Shown piece by piece: positions 1 to 11,414 of a DNA stretch of 64,000 nucleotides. The stretch is from Crambe crambe. Taxonomy: Eukaryota > Porifera > Demospongiae > Poecilosclerida > Crambeidae. A program made the translations under genes and the position numbers. The stretch spans positions 3,366,404-3,430,403 of the forward strand of contig OZ004597.1 in assembly GCA_963924555.1 (NCBI GenBank). The letters are read 5' to 3'. The notes beneath the pieces are model-generated. The model was not told the DNA's origin. It did not search any database and was given only the letters and a program-made list of their open reading frames with translations. Numbering within the stretch: position 1 is the first letter of the stretch; every line of letters starts with the position of its first letter.

Positions 1-545
1 CCCAAAAGCTCCTATGACTATAATAGCAATAAAAATGCATGGTTTGAAGGCTCAATAGATGTACAAGTCAAAGCCCCTCAATATGAATGACTTGGGCCAG
101 AAAAATATGCCTAAAGGCCTAAAGGGTAATCTTAGTGGGACATAGCCATAGAAGCCTCAGTATTTTTGAAGGGTCCACATAGTGTGTGCATTCACTTGGA
201 GACTGCATGAGTGGAAGACTATTACTGTTCTCCTATGGTATCAATCTCGATTTGAGCAATTTTCCATTTTGTGTGAGCATGATTTTGGTAGGAAAAGATC
301 AGGGACAGAGCTGCAAACACTCTACTTGGATAAGGTGGAAGAAAGAGCATCCATGCATTCAATCTCTGATGAAGCCCTGCCCAACGATCTCTATTAGATG
401 TTGTCTGTAAAGGTATTCAGACACTTTAGTAATGCTACATCGCTGATAAGAGCATTCATTTAGTGTTCTCTGAAGAATTAGTGTGTAGCACTATGAGTCA
501 AGTCCTTTTTAACTTGATGCTATCATACTAGCTATCAACAAGACT
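1..545. repeat. Diverged copy of gene-family 3' flanking DNA
   Basis: Stretches at 1-60 and about 480-545 are recognisably repeated at about 1274-1390 (shared words include CCCAAAAGCTC, AAAAATGCATG and CACTATGAGTCAAGT). The second set lies just downstream of the degenerate gene copy at 613-1190. I read both as flanking DNA carried along when the membrane-protein family was locally duplicated. No convincing gene is seen here; the short open frames have no family resemblance. Confidence 0.5.
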
Positions 546-612
546 CAAGCTAATGACTTTATAACTATTGTTCATGCTCTATAGCTAATACCAGTTTGTA
601 CACATAAGGACT

Positions 613-1190
613 GCTAAGAAGATCTTATGACCCTAAAGCATCAATCTTCAATATATCTTGCTTCTTTACTTTCAAATATTTTATTGGCCTTAGCTATTTA
701 TGTTGTGAATGTTTATAGAAATAATGGCCATGTCATTCACTAAAAGTTTATGCTCCAGTTATTGGAAGATCATGTTCTCCATCTGCTGCAAGGACCTCCA
801 TTTTTTCCAGTCCTTCAATGCCTTCCAAGGTCATCACAAAGACAGAACCAATGGAACACGTGACTACAGAGCCATGGCGAGTTTACAAGGGGATTACTAA
901 TATTTTTACAGAGGAGGCATACAAATATGACATCCTGATGTGCATTATTTCCTATTCAATATAAAAGGAAATTGCAAATATCATTGAAGGCACAATATAC
1001 AGTCTTATTGCACTGATTAAATACATCTAATAGCTAATAATGCTCAGACTTACTGCACTATTTAAGTAGTGTTACTTCCATCATTGATACTGATTGGAGG
1101 TTTCTTCACTAAGAAAGGATTGCATTGACCCCAGATAGTCTTCCACATAAATTAGTTCATCCCAATGAATACACAATACCACTTTCTTGT
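613..1190 (+). pseudogene. Degenerate 3'-half copy of the multi-pass membrane gene
   Basis: This stretch aligns at the DNA level with the 3' half of the intact gene at 1699-3354. It begins at the word GCTAAGAAGATCTTATGACC and ends at the shared C-terminal codons near the phrase CATCCCAATGAATACACA. It carries several internal deletions (for example about 75 bp missing between GTTATTG and GAAGATC at about 760), frameshifts and stops, so no long frame survives. Its 5' limit is the same as that of the partial copy at 4643-5480, which suggests both descend from one earlier truncated copy. It is unlikely to make protein. Confidence 0.8.
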
Positions 1191-1698
1191 GTTATGAGTG
1201 GATCTATAGTTTTCATAAATTTCTATTGCAATGATAAGAATAATTATTACTATTTAGTTCATTGTTATGTCAACCCCAAAAGCTCATAATTATGAAATAA
1301 AAATGCATGCTCAATAAGATTGAATGCGCTTCGATGCTAATAGTAAGTGTGTCACTATGAGTCAAGTTCTCTTTATCAACAAGACTGGCTAGTATACTGC
1401 TGTGACTTACTGGCAAAGTGTGACAAACCATTTCCTGCAGCCCTCAGCTCTAATTCTGTTCTAATTCCATAAGTAAAAATTTTTTTTCTCCTTCCCACAA
1501 CAACTCTATACAGTGAAAGTGAAAGTTAATTAGCTGTAGCAATCATAATTAATGTGCAACTTCCTATAAAAGTCATCACAGCTGGTAAGTTCAGAAGACA
1601 TCAATTGAAAAGTAAATGCATTATTATAGCTAGTTGTATTCTAAACTGTATCCTATATCTGGTGTAGCTAATCGGTATATAGCTCAACGCAAGTTGAA

Positions 1699-3354
1699 AT
1701 GGATTCTTCTGAGTTCACGTTGTTGAGGTTATTTCTTTTTTGGCTGGTTATTTGTGGAGTGTTTGCTGGTAATGCAAGTGACAGTGCATGTGAGAATTTG
1801 AAGTTACATGAAAGTGGCATATGTGCCAGTTACAATGAAACTAATGACAATATATATATAGGTTTTTGTCCTTATGTCTTCATATTTAACTCAAAACTTA
1901 AGCATGATTATCATGGGATGATAACTTTCAACATTAGTTCTTGCCTTGAGCTAAATGATGTGATGTGTGGACAACTGAACAGAGAAGGACTCTTGTGCAG
2001 CAAATGTAAGGCTGGATTTGGTCCTGCACTTTATTCTGTCTCTTGGAAATGTGTGAAATGTGATGACGAGCATTCCTATCAAAAATGGATACTGTTTTTC
2101 TTTCTGAAACTCACCCCTCTGACAGTCTTCTACTTCATAGTCATCATTTTCAATGTGCGTGCCACTTCACCACCCTTCACTGCCTACATATTATTCTGCC
2201 AGTACTTCACTAATATGTACAAACTGAGTCCTAATCCTTACTTTCGAATGTACCTTGAGAACTTTATCAGTCCTTATGTGTACAAACTGGTGTTCACAGT
2301 GATTGACATATGGAGTCTGGACTTCTTTCGGCACCTCATTCCTCCATTTTGTGTAAGCAGCAGTTTTACGAACCTCCATGTTCTTCTTGTTGAACTAATT
2401 CTAACATTCTATCCTCTTGTCCTGATATTTTTGACATATCTTCTCATTGAACTGCATGCTAGGAATGTGTACCTGATCGTCCAAGTGTGGAAACCTTTCA
2501 ACAAGTGTGTGGCAAAGCTAAGAAGATCTTATGACCCTAAAGCATCAATCTTCAATGCATTTGCAACATTCTTGCTTCTTTCACTCTCAAATATTCTATT
2601 CACTAGTATTGGCTTTATCTATGCTGTGATAGTTTCTAAAAATAATGAAGTATTCAAAGCATTATATTATGATCCTAACATGTCATTAGCTAAAAGTCAC
2701 CAAAATTATGCTCCAGTTATTGCACTTCTGATAGTTACAGTATTCTTTCCCATACTAATCCTCTGTCTGTATCCCATCAGATACATCAGGAAGATCATGT
2801 TCTTCATCTGCTGCAAGGACCTTCGTTTTTTCCAGTCCTTTGTGGATGCCTTCCAAGGTCATTACAAAGATGGAACCAATGGAACACGTGACTACAGAGC
2901 CATGGCGAGTTTACAGTTCATAACAAGGGGATTACTAGTATACATTCTTACCAGGTACAAAGAAAGCATACCGATATCATACATGAGATATGACATCCTG
3001 ATGTGCATTATTTTATCAATTTGCCTATTCAGTATTCAACCGTACAAAAGGAAATATGCAAATATCATTGAAGGCATAATATACAGCTTTATTGCAATAT
3101 CAGCTCTCTTTATTGGAACACTGGAATTCAGATTGAATACATCTACTAATAATGCTCAGACTTACTGCACTATTTTAGTAGTGTTACTTCCATCATTGAT
3201 ACTGATTGGAGTGTTTATTCAAAAACTTGTACTCATGACACGATGTTGGAAGTTTATCAAGTTAAGATTTCTTCACAGAGAAAGGATTGCATTGACCCCA
3301 GATAGTCTTCCACATAGATTAGTTCATCCCAATGAATACACACCACTTTTGTAA
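1699..3354 (+). CDS. Multi-pass membrane protein with Cys-rich ectodomain
   Basis: Single-exon frame of 551 residues. The first ~24 residues form a signal peptide (hydrophobic FLFWLVICGVFAG). It is followed by a ~100-residue ectodomain with N-glycosylation sequons (NASD, NETN, NISS) and an EGF-like cysteine pattern, G-L-L-C-x2-C-x15-C-x2-C, just before the membrane. About seven or eight hydrophobic helices follow (roughly residues 131-155, 160-180, 225-255, 288-318, 338-362, 430-448, 455-478 and 490-515), then a short polar tail ending EYTPLL. I do not recognise a named family. The layout resembles uncharacterised, locally expanded sponge membrane proteins with a Cys-rich N-terminus and 7TM-like C-terminus. 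Two partial copies flank it. Function, ligand and coupling are unknown, though a surface receptor-like role is plausible. Confidence 0.85.
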   Translation: MDSSEFTLLRLFLFWLVICGVFAGNASDSACENLKLHESGICASYNETNDNIYIGFCPYVFIFNSKLKHDYHGMITFNISSCLELNDVMCGQLNREGLLCSKCKAGFGPALYSVSWKCVKCDDEHSYQKWILFFFLKLTPLTVFYFIVIIFNVRATSPPFTAYILFCQYFTNMYKLSPNPYFRMYLENFISPYVYKLVFTVIDIWSLDFFRHLIPPFCVSSSFTNLHVLLVELILTFYPLVLIFLTYLLIELHARNVYLIVQVWKPFNKCVAKLRRSYDPKASIFNAFATFLLLSLSNILFTSIGFIYAVIVSKNNEVFKALYYDPNMSLAKSHQNYAPVIALLIVTVFFPILILCLYPIRYIRKIMFFICCKDLRFFQSFVDAFQGHYKDGTNGTRDYRAMASLQFITRGLLVYILTRYKESIPISYMRYDILMCIILSICLFSIQPYKRKYANIIEGIIYSFIAISALFIGTLEFRLNTSTNNAQTYCTILVVLLPSLILIGVFIQKLVLMTRCWKFIKLRFLHRERIALTPDSLPHRLVHPNEYTPLL

Positions 3355-4640
3355 ATTTTGTGGAGGAATAATGCAATGGCTCCAGATAATTTAATAGGCT
3401 TCCATTGACTCTTTATAGATAATTACTTAGGAGTGCTCTTATAATTTTTCGTAGAAAATGAGATCTGACATTCAGCATACATGTCATCCATACAATTTTC
3501 TCTCCCCCCCCCCCCGTATAATGAGGCCTAAAACCTTGGAGACTTTGAGTCATCAAGCATGACCAGAGGCATCCCACCTTTTTTCTCTCTCTCTCTCTTT
3601 TTTCAAGAGCCAACCACATACCAAGTAGAAAAAAACAAAAACAAAAAAAAAAACAGGCAATAAGAGTTCACTTCTTATTCATATTATAATGAGTGCAAAA
3701 ATTTCTTCTAAATAAAAAGTAAAGTAGGGATTACTAGTTTTGTAATAATATTATTGCTGTGATTCTTGAGTTTGGTGATGGGTACAAGTAAGGGGTTACT
3801 TGACTCACTTATTGCTGAAGGGGGGTGAAGAGTAGGGATTTAAGTTGGATGATATATATATATATATTATATAGGCGTGGTTATTGAAATTAGGAGGGTA
3901 GGAGTGATAGGAATGCAGCTAAATTTTATGGCTATCCCTACTTCACTTTTTATTTAGAAGAAATTTTTGTGCTCACTTGTACATAAATTATAGTGGTGGC
4001 TCCCAGTACCCACCATCAACAGCTCAGCCCCTCCACCTCTCCCAATATATACACTGTGGCTTAGCTGTACATGGAGAAAACACTTATTAATGAACTTTCT
4101 AACTGAAAACTATAAGATCACTGCTTGGAAGAAGATGAATATGACATAGCTAGAGAAAAGTGGGAAGAATGAGTGGTTTTGAGTTTTGGGTTATGAAATG
4201 AAATGCTATCTCTGAAGATAGAAACTGTTTTTAGTTATTGAATCTGGAGATTGTACAGTAATCTTTTGATTATCTTGTACTTTCAATCACCATGGCCATG
4301 TTGCTATATTTATTGTTTTTGACTTTCGACAGTTTTGAGTGTACTTAAATAATTGCCCATTTTAGTTATAATCATTATTCTAATTACCAGGGACCTACTC
4401 TGACTTAAAATGCTGCCATTTAATGTGAATACTTATATTGGGATGGAATTAAAATCACTGACTTAATTCAGTGCCATGTATACTCATAGCATGTTTGACT
4501 TAAATCAATGCCATGAGTGACTCAAGGCATGGATGACTTAATTCAATGCCATGAGTGACTCAAGGCATGGATGACTTAATTCAATGCCATGAGTAACTCA
4601 AGGCATTTTTCTACTTTTATGTCATTTTATGTAGCTAGGA
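3355..4640. other. Intergenic spacer with MITE and short tandem repeat
   Basis: No gene is seen. It holds a C10-type tract near 3507, a MITE-like element (3691-3975), and about three imperfect copies of a ~38-bp unit (GGCATGGATGACTTAATTCA plus about 18 further bases) at about 4490-4605. Confidence 0.6.
3691..3975. mobile_element. MITE-like element with ~40-bp terminal inverted repeats
   Basis: The left end (3691-3731) and right end (3932-3975) are inverted copies of each other. Both contain AAAAATTTCTTCTAAATAAA followed by AAGT(A/G)AAGTAGGGAT. The ~200-bp interior is AT-rich and codes for nothing recognisable. This size and structure fit a nonautonomous DNA transposon. No target-site duplication could be fixed with confidence. 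Confidence 0.7.
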
Positions 4641-4642
4641 CC

Positions 4643-5480
4643 AGGACTGCTAAGAAGATCTCATGACCCTAAAGCATCAATCTTCAATGCATTTGCAACA
4701 TTCTTGCTTCTTTCACTCTCAAATATTCTATTCACTAGTATTGGCTTTATTTATGCTGTGACAGTTTATAAAGTAAATAATGGAGAATTATATTATGATC
4801 CTAACATGTCATTAGCTAAAAATCACCAAAATTATGCTCCAGTTATTGCACTTCTGATAGTTACAGTATTCTTTCCCATGCTAATACTCTGTCTTTATCC
4901 CATCAGATACATCAGGAAGATCATGTTCTTCATCTGCTGCAAGGACCTCCGTTTTTTCCAGTCGTTTATGGATGCTTTCCAAGGTCATTACAAAGATGGA
5001 ACCAATGGCACACGTGACTACAGAGCCATGGCGAGTTTACAGTTCATAACAAGAGGATTACTAATATACAATCTTATCCGTCACAATCGAGTCATACCAA
5101 TATCATACATGAAATATGACATCCTGATGTGCATTATTTTATCAATTTGCCTACTCAGTATTCAACCGTACAAAAGGAAATATGCAAATATCATTGAAGG
5201 CATAATATACAGCTTTATTGCACTATCAGTTCTCTTTATTGGAACACTGGAATTCAGATGGAATACATCTAATGATAATACTCGGACTTACTGCACTATT
5301 TTAGTAGTGTTACTTCCATCATTGATACTGATTGGAGTGTTTATTCGGAAACTTGTACTCATGACACGATGCTGGAAGTTTATCAAGTTAAGGTTTCTTC
5401 ACAGAGAAAGGATTGCATTGACCCCAGATAGTCTTCCACATAGATTAGTTCATCCCAATGAATACACACCACTTTTGTAA
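4643..5480 (+). CDS. 3'-half copy of the multi-pass membrane gene (open)
   Basis: This is highly similar to the C-terminal half of the gene at 1699-3354, from the codons for LRRS-x-DPKASIF to the identical ending EYTPLL and stop at 5478-5480. The frame is open from about 4637 and encodes roughly the last four or five membrane helices, without signal peptide or Cys-rich domain. An ATG at 4704 would give 258 residues. A possible splice acceptor (TTATGTAGCTAG) lies just upstream, so it could instead be the last exon of a spliced gene. The frame is intact while the other partial copy is decayed, so it is either recent or still under constraint. Whether it is expressed cannot be told from sequence. 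Confidence 0.6.
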
Positions 5481-5578
5481 ATTTCGTGGAGGAATAACTA
5501 ATGCAATAGCTCCAGATAATTTAATAGGCTTCAACTAACTCTTTATAGATTATTTGAAGGAAAAAAATTATGCTAAAT

Positions 5579-5843
5579 AAAAAGGCCATGTAGTGTTAGT
5601 CTGTACTTTTCCCTATAGCAATTTCTGTGAACAAACATCAAAATTATGATGCTGCCTTCAATAATAATCCCTACATCACTGCCTCCCATCAAGCTGCTTT
5701 AATTGTTCATGTCAGTGTAAAATTTCTGCTTGGTTTAGGCAGTGATGTAGGGATTATTATTGAAGGTAGCATAATTTTGATGTTTGTTCACAGAAACTGC
5801 ATGCTATAGGTAAAAGTACAGGCTAACACTACATGGCCTTTTT
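5579..5843. repeat. Long foldback (hairpin) element
   Basis: Two ~105-bp arms (5579-5684 and 5737-5843) are near-perfect inverted copies separated by a 52-bp loop, with only a few mismatches and one ~4-base bulge. The outer ends read AAAAAGGCCATGTAGTGTTA and its complement. A transcript from either strand would fold into a very stable ~100-bp duplex. A foldback transposon is the simplest reading. No protein is expected from the short frames inside it. Confidence 0.85.
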
Positions 5844-6107
5844 CCCCCTTCACTTGTTTGTTTACCTTTTATATGACCTTTACTTACTCAATTTTATAAT
5901 AACCTTTACTTTCTGTATCAAGAGGTTTTAGCTAATGGTAAAAGCACATTGTGTGGTTATAACTGTACAAGTTGATATGGATATTATTGTCGTATGTGAA
6001 AGGATCATGAAGTTACAACCATCAAAGAAGATGATGAACGAATCATAAGAATTTCACCAGCTTGCAATGCAGGCCCAAGCTTCCTAAAGCAACCAAGGAG
6101 TTGCAGT

Positions 6108-6185
6108 GTTGCCACTGTAGTGCATTGGTGGTCTGCTATCGAACATGGTGTGACGCGTTCGAATCCCATTGGGTACTGGTGTTTT
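6108..6185 (+). mobile_element. tRNA-like SINE head (A and B boxes)
   Basis: The sequence contains a good A-box match (TAGTGCATTGG, 6118-6128, fitting TRGYNNANNNG) and, 28 bp later, a B box (GTTCGAATCC, 6157-6166), in the order and spacing of an RNA polymerase III promoter. The acceptor and T stems do not pair cleanly, so this is not a working tRNA gene. The following ~130 bp contains repeated GGTTTTGGTATCCCC-like words that could be the SINE body. Target-site duplications were not identified. Confidence 0.5.
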
Positions 6186-6704
6186 GGTACCCCCATGCAA
6201 AATATCCTAGTGGATTTTGTACCCTAGTGGATTTTGCACACCCACATAAAATAATGTATTTTGATTCCCTCCAGTGGTTTTGGTATCCCCTGGTATCCAT
6301 CCATCCAGTGGTTTTGGTGTCCCCATGGCATGATTTACTTACTCAAATGGATTTGGCACTCTTAACAGCTACTACCTAATATAAATACCTAGCAATGTAT
6401 GCATGATTGTGGCTGTTTCTTTGCATACCGCTGTGGGATAAAGGGTTGGGTACACATGTATACTGCTTGGATTTGTGCTCATGGATAATATTTCAGTTGT
6501 AGTTCTGTTGTGGCTACACTCCATTAATTCTTAGCTGACAATCGTCATATGAACCTTGTTAGCTACACTTGTAAGCAAGGACATGAGCACTGAACTCCTT
6601 TCATTCCAGTTTTGCTAGCTACATAATCATCATTGAATGATATAGCTATAGTGTAGCTACCACTCCTACTCTCAGCAAAGGAAGGGAGAATGACTCTAAT
6701 CTTA

Positions 6705-6800
6705 CAGAAAGCCCTGAGCATACCCTAATAGTTCCACCTTATGTGTGATCTTACAGAAAGCCCTGAGCATATCCTAATAGTTCCACCTTATGTGTGATCT
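6705..6800. repeat. 49-bp tandem duplication
   Basis: Two nearly identical head-to-tail copies of a ~49-bp unit (GATCTTACAGAAAGCCCTGA to CACCTTATGTGT) lie immediately 5' of the first recognisable GH31 exon. They differ by one base (CATACCC versus CATATCC). Confidence 0.85.
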
Positions 6801-6823
6801 GCACAACAATAAAATCTTTCTAG

Positions 6824-8293
6824 TATTTTTTGGAGATCAGTTCCTCAAGATTGGGACCACTCTAGCTCCTGGGTACAACATTTATGGACTTGGAGAACAA
6901 AAGAGAAAACTGAAACTCGAGTAAGTCTATTTCCTTTTCCCATTTGTTTCTGGTACGTAGGTACGTATGCCATGTTTCCCCAGTGAAACCTGTCTATGCC
7001 CTTTATGGCCCCAATCCAAGTGGCTAAATTTGAGAGGATACTGATAATAAAAGTGGAGAGGTCTTTATGAGATGAACATCTTGTGAAGATTGTACACCTA
7101 TTAAATACAATTGAATACAAACCAATAGAGAACTCATGAGGAACAATTTCAGTTTCATCAAAGCATGTTCTGCTGATAATTTTGATTTTTACTCCCAAGA
7201 ATGCCACATTCTTATTCTTTATATATAGGGCTGAGCAGATCATTACTCTATGGAACATTGAAAAACTTACCACACCTACTCCTGAGGATCTGAATTTGTG
7301 TGAGTAGCTTATACTCTAGTCCTCTAAGTACGAGTATAAATTTTCCACTATGGGATTCTGGAAGTGTGTTATATCTTTATCATACCCCTGCTCTATGGGA
7401 ATAAATTGTGTGGGTTTGTCACAATATCTCTGTACATATTTCAATTAAGAATGAAGAGCTACAAGAATAGACTTCCAATAATGCAACAGGTTCTCTACTG
7501 TGTATGTACGTGTACAGTCCAGTGCTTGCCCTTTGTAATTTTTTCGTCATAAACAGATGGTTCCCATCCTTTTTACATGCAAGTGATGGAGGACGGGTTG
7601 TCTCATGGTGTCTTTCTGAGAAACAGCAATGGAATGGACATAAATTTGAAAACCACTTCACTCGTCTATAAAGTCATCGGAGGTACTGTATGTACATATG
7701 TAAGCTCCTTCTGGATCTTGAGAATCATTGGCCATGTTAATGTGACGTATAACATGTATTTGCCTCAGTTTCTAGTCCAGTGAAGTACCATATGGTGGGA
7801 AAATTTTCGTGGGGTAGAATTTTTGTGAATTTCATGGTTTTTGTAATACAAAAGGCTTTGTGGCTTTGCACTTACTATGAGCCTGTGAAAATTCTGTGGT
7901 ACGAGTCTCAATTTCATAGTTGAAAGCACACCAATTGATCTGTCAATCTGAGCAGGGAAGGGGTAACCCACTTTCAGACTCTTAAAAAAATGTTTGTCTT
8001 TTTTGTTTGCTTGTTTTTTTATTTATGTTGTTTTTTCAGGAGTGTTAGATTTTTACTTCTTTCTGGGGAGCTCACCCAGCTCTGTCGTTCAGCAATATCA
8101 GGAAGTGATTGGTCGTCCAGCCATGCCACCATACTGGGCACTGGGCTTCCATCAGTCTCGTTGGGGATACAAGAATCTAGTGGAAATACAAGAAGTGTTG
8201 TCAAACTACGCGAAAAATAAAGTACGTTGAGCGGAAGCTCCTGACTAGAGGTCAGAGCAATTGTCACAAGCACATGCACACGCATGCATACAT

Positions 8294-8357
<64 letters not shown>

Positions 8358-9925
8358 ACACACATGCATGCATGCACGCACACATACACACATGCTTGCT
8401 TACACATCACTGCATTGCATTGCAGATCCCTCTGGACACTATATGGACTGATATAGACTACATGGATACATTCAGAGATTTCACAACAGATCCTGTTCTA
8501 TTCCCAACTGCTAATATGAGGCAATTGATTAAGAAAGTGCACAATAATGGCCAGCATTATGGTGAGTTGAACTCTGTCACCTGGCCATCTTGCGTGTATT
8601 CAGTGTGATTTTTGTGATTTTGCAGTGGTAATTGTCAATCCTGCAATACCAAATGCTCAAAATTATAAACCTTATCAAGATGGGCTAGGAATGGATATAT
8701 TCATCAGAGTAAGTGCTATTAAATTTGTGGGGTGTATTGTCTGATATGTAATTTAATTTAATTACAGGATTGGTCCCATAATATATTCTTTGGTGAGATT
8801 TGGCCTGGAATGACAGCCTATCCAGATTTCTCGAATCCACTAGCAGCAAAGTACTGGCGTATTCAGGTGCCACTGTACCACTGTAATATAACATAAGCCT
8901 AGGGACTAAGAGAATATTATTATCTAGTGGCATGTGTAAGCTAGCATACCTCAGGCTGGAGTGGCATGTGTAAGCTTAGCATACCTCAGGCTGGAGTGGC
9001 ATGGCATACCTCAGGCTGGAATGACATGTGTAGCATACCTCAGGCTGGAGTGGCATGTGTAAGCTTAGCATACCTCAGGCTGGAGTGGCATGTGTAGCAT
9101 ACCTCAGGCTGGAATGACATGTGTAGCATACCTCAGGCTGGAGTGGCATGTGTAAGCTTAGCATACCTCAGGCTGGAGTGGCATGTGTAAGCTTAGCATA
9201 CCTCAGGCTGGAGTGGCATGGCATACCTCAGGCTGAAGTGGCATGTGTACTACATGATATTCTTCATAGATTTCTGACTTTTTGAAGAAAGTGCCAGTGG
9301 ATGGTCTGTGGCTAGACATGAATGAACCCAGCAATCGCTGCAGTGGAGCATGCAATAGAACCAATTATCCGAGGAAAGAAGTCGGTTTTGATCCTGTCTA
9401 CCCAGCATACCAGATCAACAACCAAGGATCTAAGGCTCCCCTGAACCACAAGACATTGGACATGGATGCCGTGCTTCAGATCGGACTGGCTTATAATGCC
9501 CACAATCTCTATGGTACTGAGTGCCTTTATGTTGTCAAGTAATAATTATTACATGCCTCCAAATCATTAGAGGTCAAATATCCATCATCTTCTAAGGCAT
9601 TATCTGTTAAATGTAGGTTTAATGGAATCCATTGCCACTAGAAGGGCACTGATATCTGTCTACAAAGGCAAGCGACCATTTGTTCTCTCTCGCTCCACAT
9701 TTCCTGGATCAGGGGCCCACGCTGCCCACTGGTTGGGGGACAATTACTCAAAAGAAAGTGACCTTTACTTCAGTATCCCCGGTATCCTCAACTTCCAGAT
9801 ACTTGGAGTTCCACTAGTGGGGGCAGATATCTGTGGCTTTGGAGGTTAGAGAATAGCTACACATCGAGAGTTTTACATCAAACATATGTAATCCCCCAGT
9901 TTAACAATCATAATATCTTACCATT

Positions 9926-9964
<39 letters not shown>

Positions 9965-9987
9965 CATATGGAGTGTAATTTTCAGTA

Positions 9988-10034
<47 letters not shown>

Positions 10035-11375
10035 CTGTTTTCTACTATAGGTCATACAACAGAGGAGCTTTGTGCCAGGTGGATGGAACTTGGAGCATTC
10101 TATCCCTTCTCCAGAAACCACAACTCTCTGAATTCCCTTCCTCAAGTAAAGTTCAAAGTCCATCTGACCCTCTTACCTTATTTGGTATTAATGATCACAG
10201 GAGCCATATCGCTGGGAATCTGTTGCAGCTATCAGTCGCAAAGTCCTTGGGATCCGTTACTCCCTTCTTCCTTACTACTACACTCTCTTCTTTAAGATTA
10301 CTACCAAATCTCATCCTGAAGCTTCAACCGTCCTTAGACCTCTCTTCTTCGACTTCCCAGGAGATAAAATAGCTCTTTCAATAGATACCCAGTTCCTCGT
10401 GGGGAGTGGGATTCTCATCAGTCCTCAACTTAAGCTTGGTGAGTGCTTCTACATACTTCAGGCTTTGTGAGTTATTTCAGACCTGACCAGACAAATTTTA
10501 AAGGAGTGGATCCTATCAATTATATAGGTGGGAGGGGGGAAGGGAGGAGGAGGTAAGTGATGGCTGCTGACCAAAGTGTCCTGATTATAATATTATTGTG
10601 ACCATAAAAATGTCCTAAATAGGGAAGCGTCCTTATTTCAGGGGAACACATCCTTAATAATTAATTTTTTCTATAAAAAGTGTCCTGATTTTTGGAGCTG
10701 TATTTTATCACATAATTATATACTTTTCAGGTAGTGAAGGGAAGTCATTAGACATGTATCTTCCTGCCTCTACCTGGTATGACTGGTACACAGGAGATGT
10801 TGTACCTACAAGTGGAAAAAACATCACTGTCCCTACTCCCCTGGATCACATCCCAGTAAGTAGTAAAATTAATTTCAGTTATTTTTAAAATTATTTTACA
10901 CATTTTTACTTAATAGCTACTTACTCACTTACCTTTTTGATTTAATTATTATGCAAGTAGTATTCTAAATTAATGAATCACACATTTTCTTGTTTCAGAT
11001 TCATGTCCGAGGAGGTCATATTATTCCAATTCAAGAGCCTGGTCTCACTACCAATGCCAGTAGGAAGAACCCGTATTCTCTGCTGGTGGCTCTGGCTGGT
11101 GGATCAGCTAGTGGGGACATTTATTTGGACGATGGTGTCACACATAACACCACAGAGTATGTGGGAATAGTCACTGCCTTTTGCTTGATATTCCTCTTGA
11201 ACAGAGCATGTTACTTTTAACTCCTCAAAACTATCAATTCCATGCACCCATTAATTTTTTATGACAATAATTTATGTAGAAAATGGTGCATGTGGAAATA
11301 ATCACTTCCTTGTACTCCTCAATATTTTAATGATCCACATGCACTATCTATGTATTCATCTTCTGTTGTGCTAAT

Positions 11376-11414
<39 letters not shown>

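Noticed and set aside
182..410. Two overlapping short frames near the left edge
   Set aside because: No homology or composition support. The region resembles duplicated 3' flank of the membrane-protein family.
5627..5809. Short open frame in the foldback arms
   Set aside because: It spans an inverted repeat, has no family resemblance, and is open by chance because the two arms are complementary.
6108..6185. Functional tRNA gene
   Set aside because: A and B boxes are present but the acceptor and T stems do not pair, so a SINE head is more likely.
8019..8393. Poly-Cys/Val or poly-His/Thr proteins over CA tracts (also near 32500-32700)
   Set aside because: Microsatellite artefacts lying in introns of GH31 and the Ig receptor.
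8925..9250. CRISPR-like array
   Set aside because: Units are directly adjacent without unique spacers, in a eukaryotic intron. It is a minisatellite.
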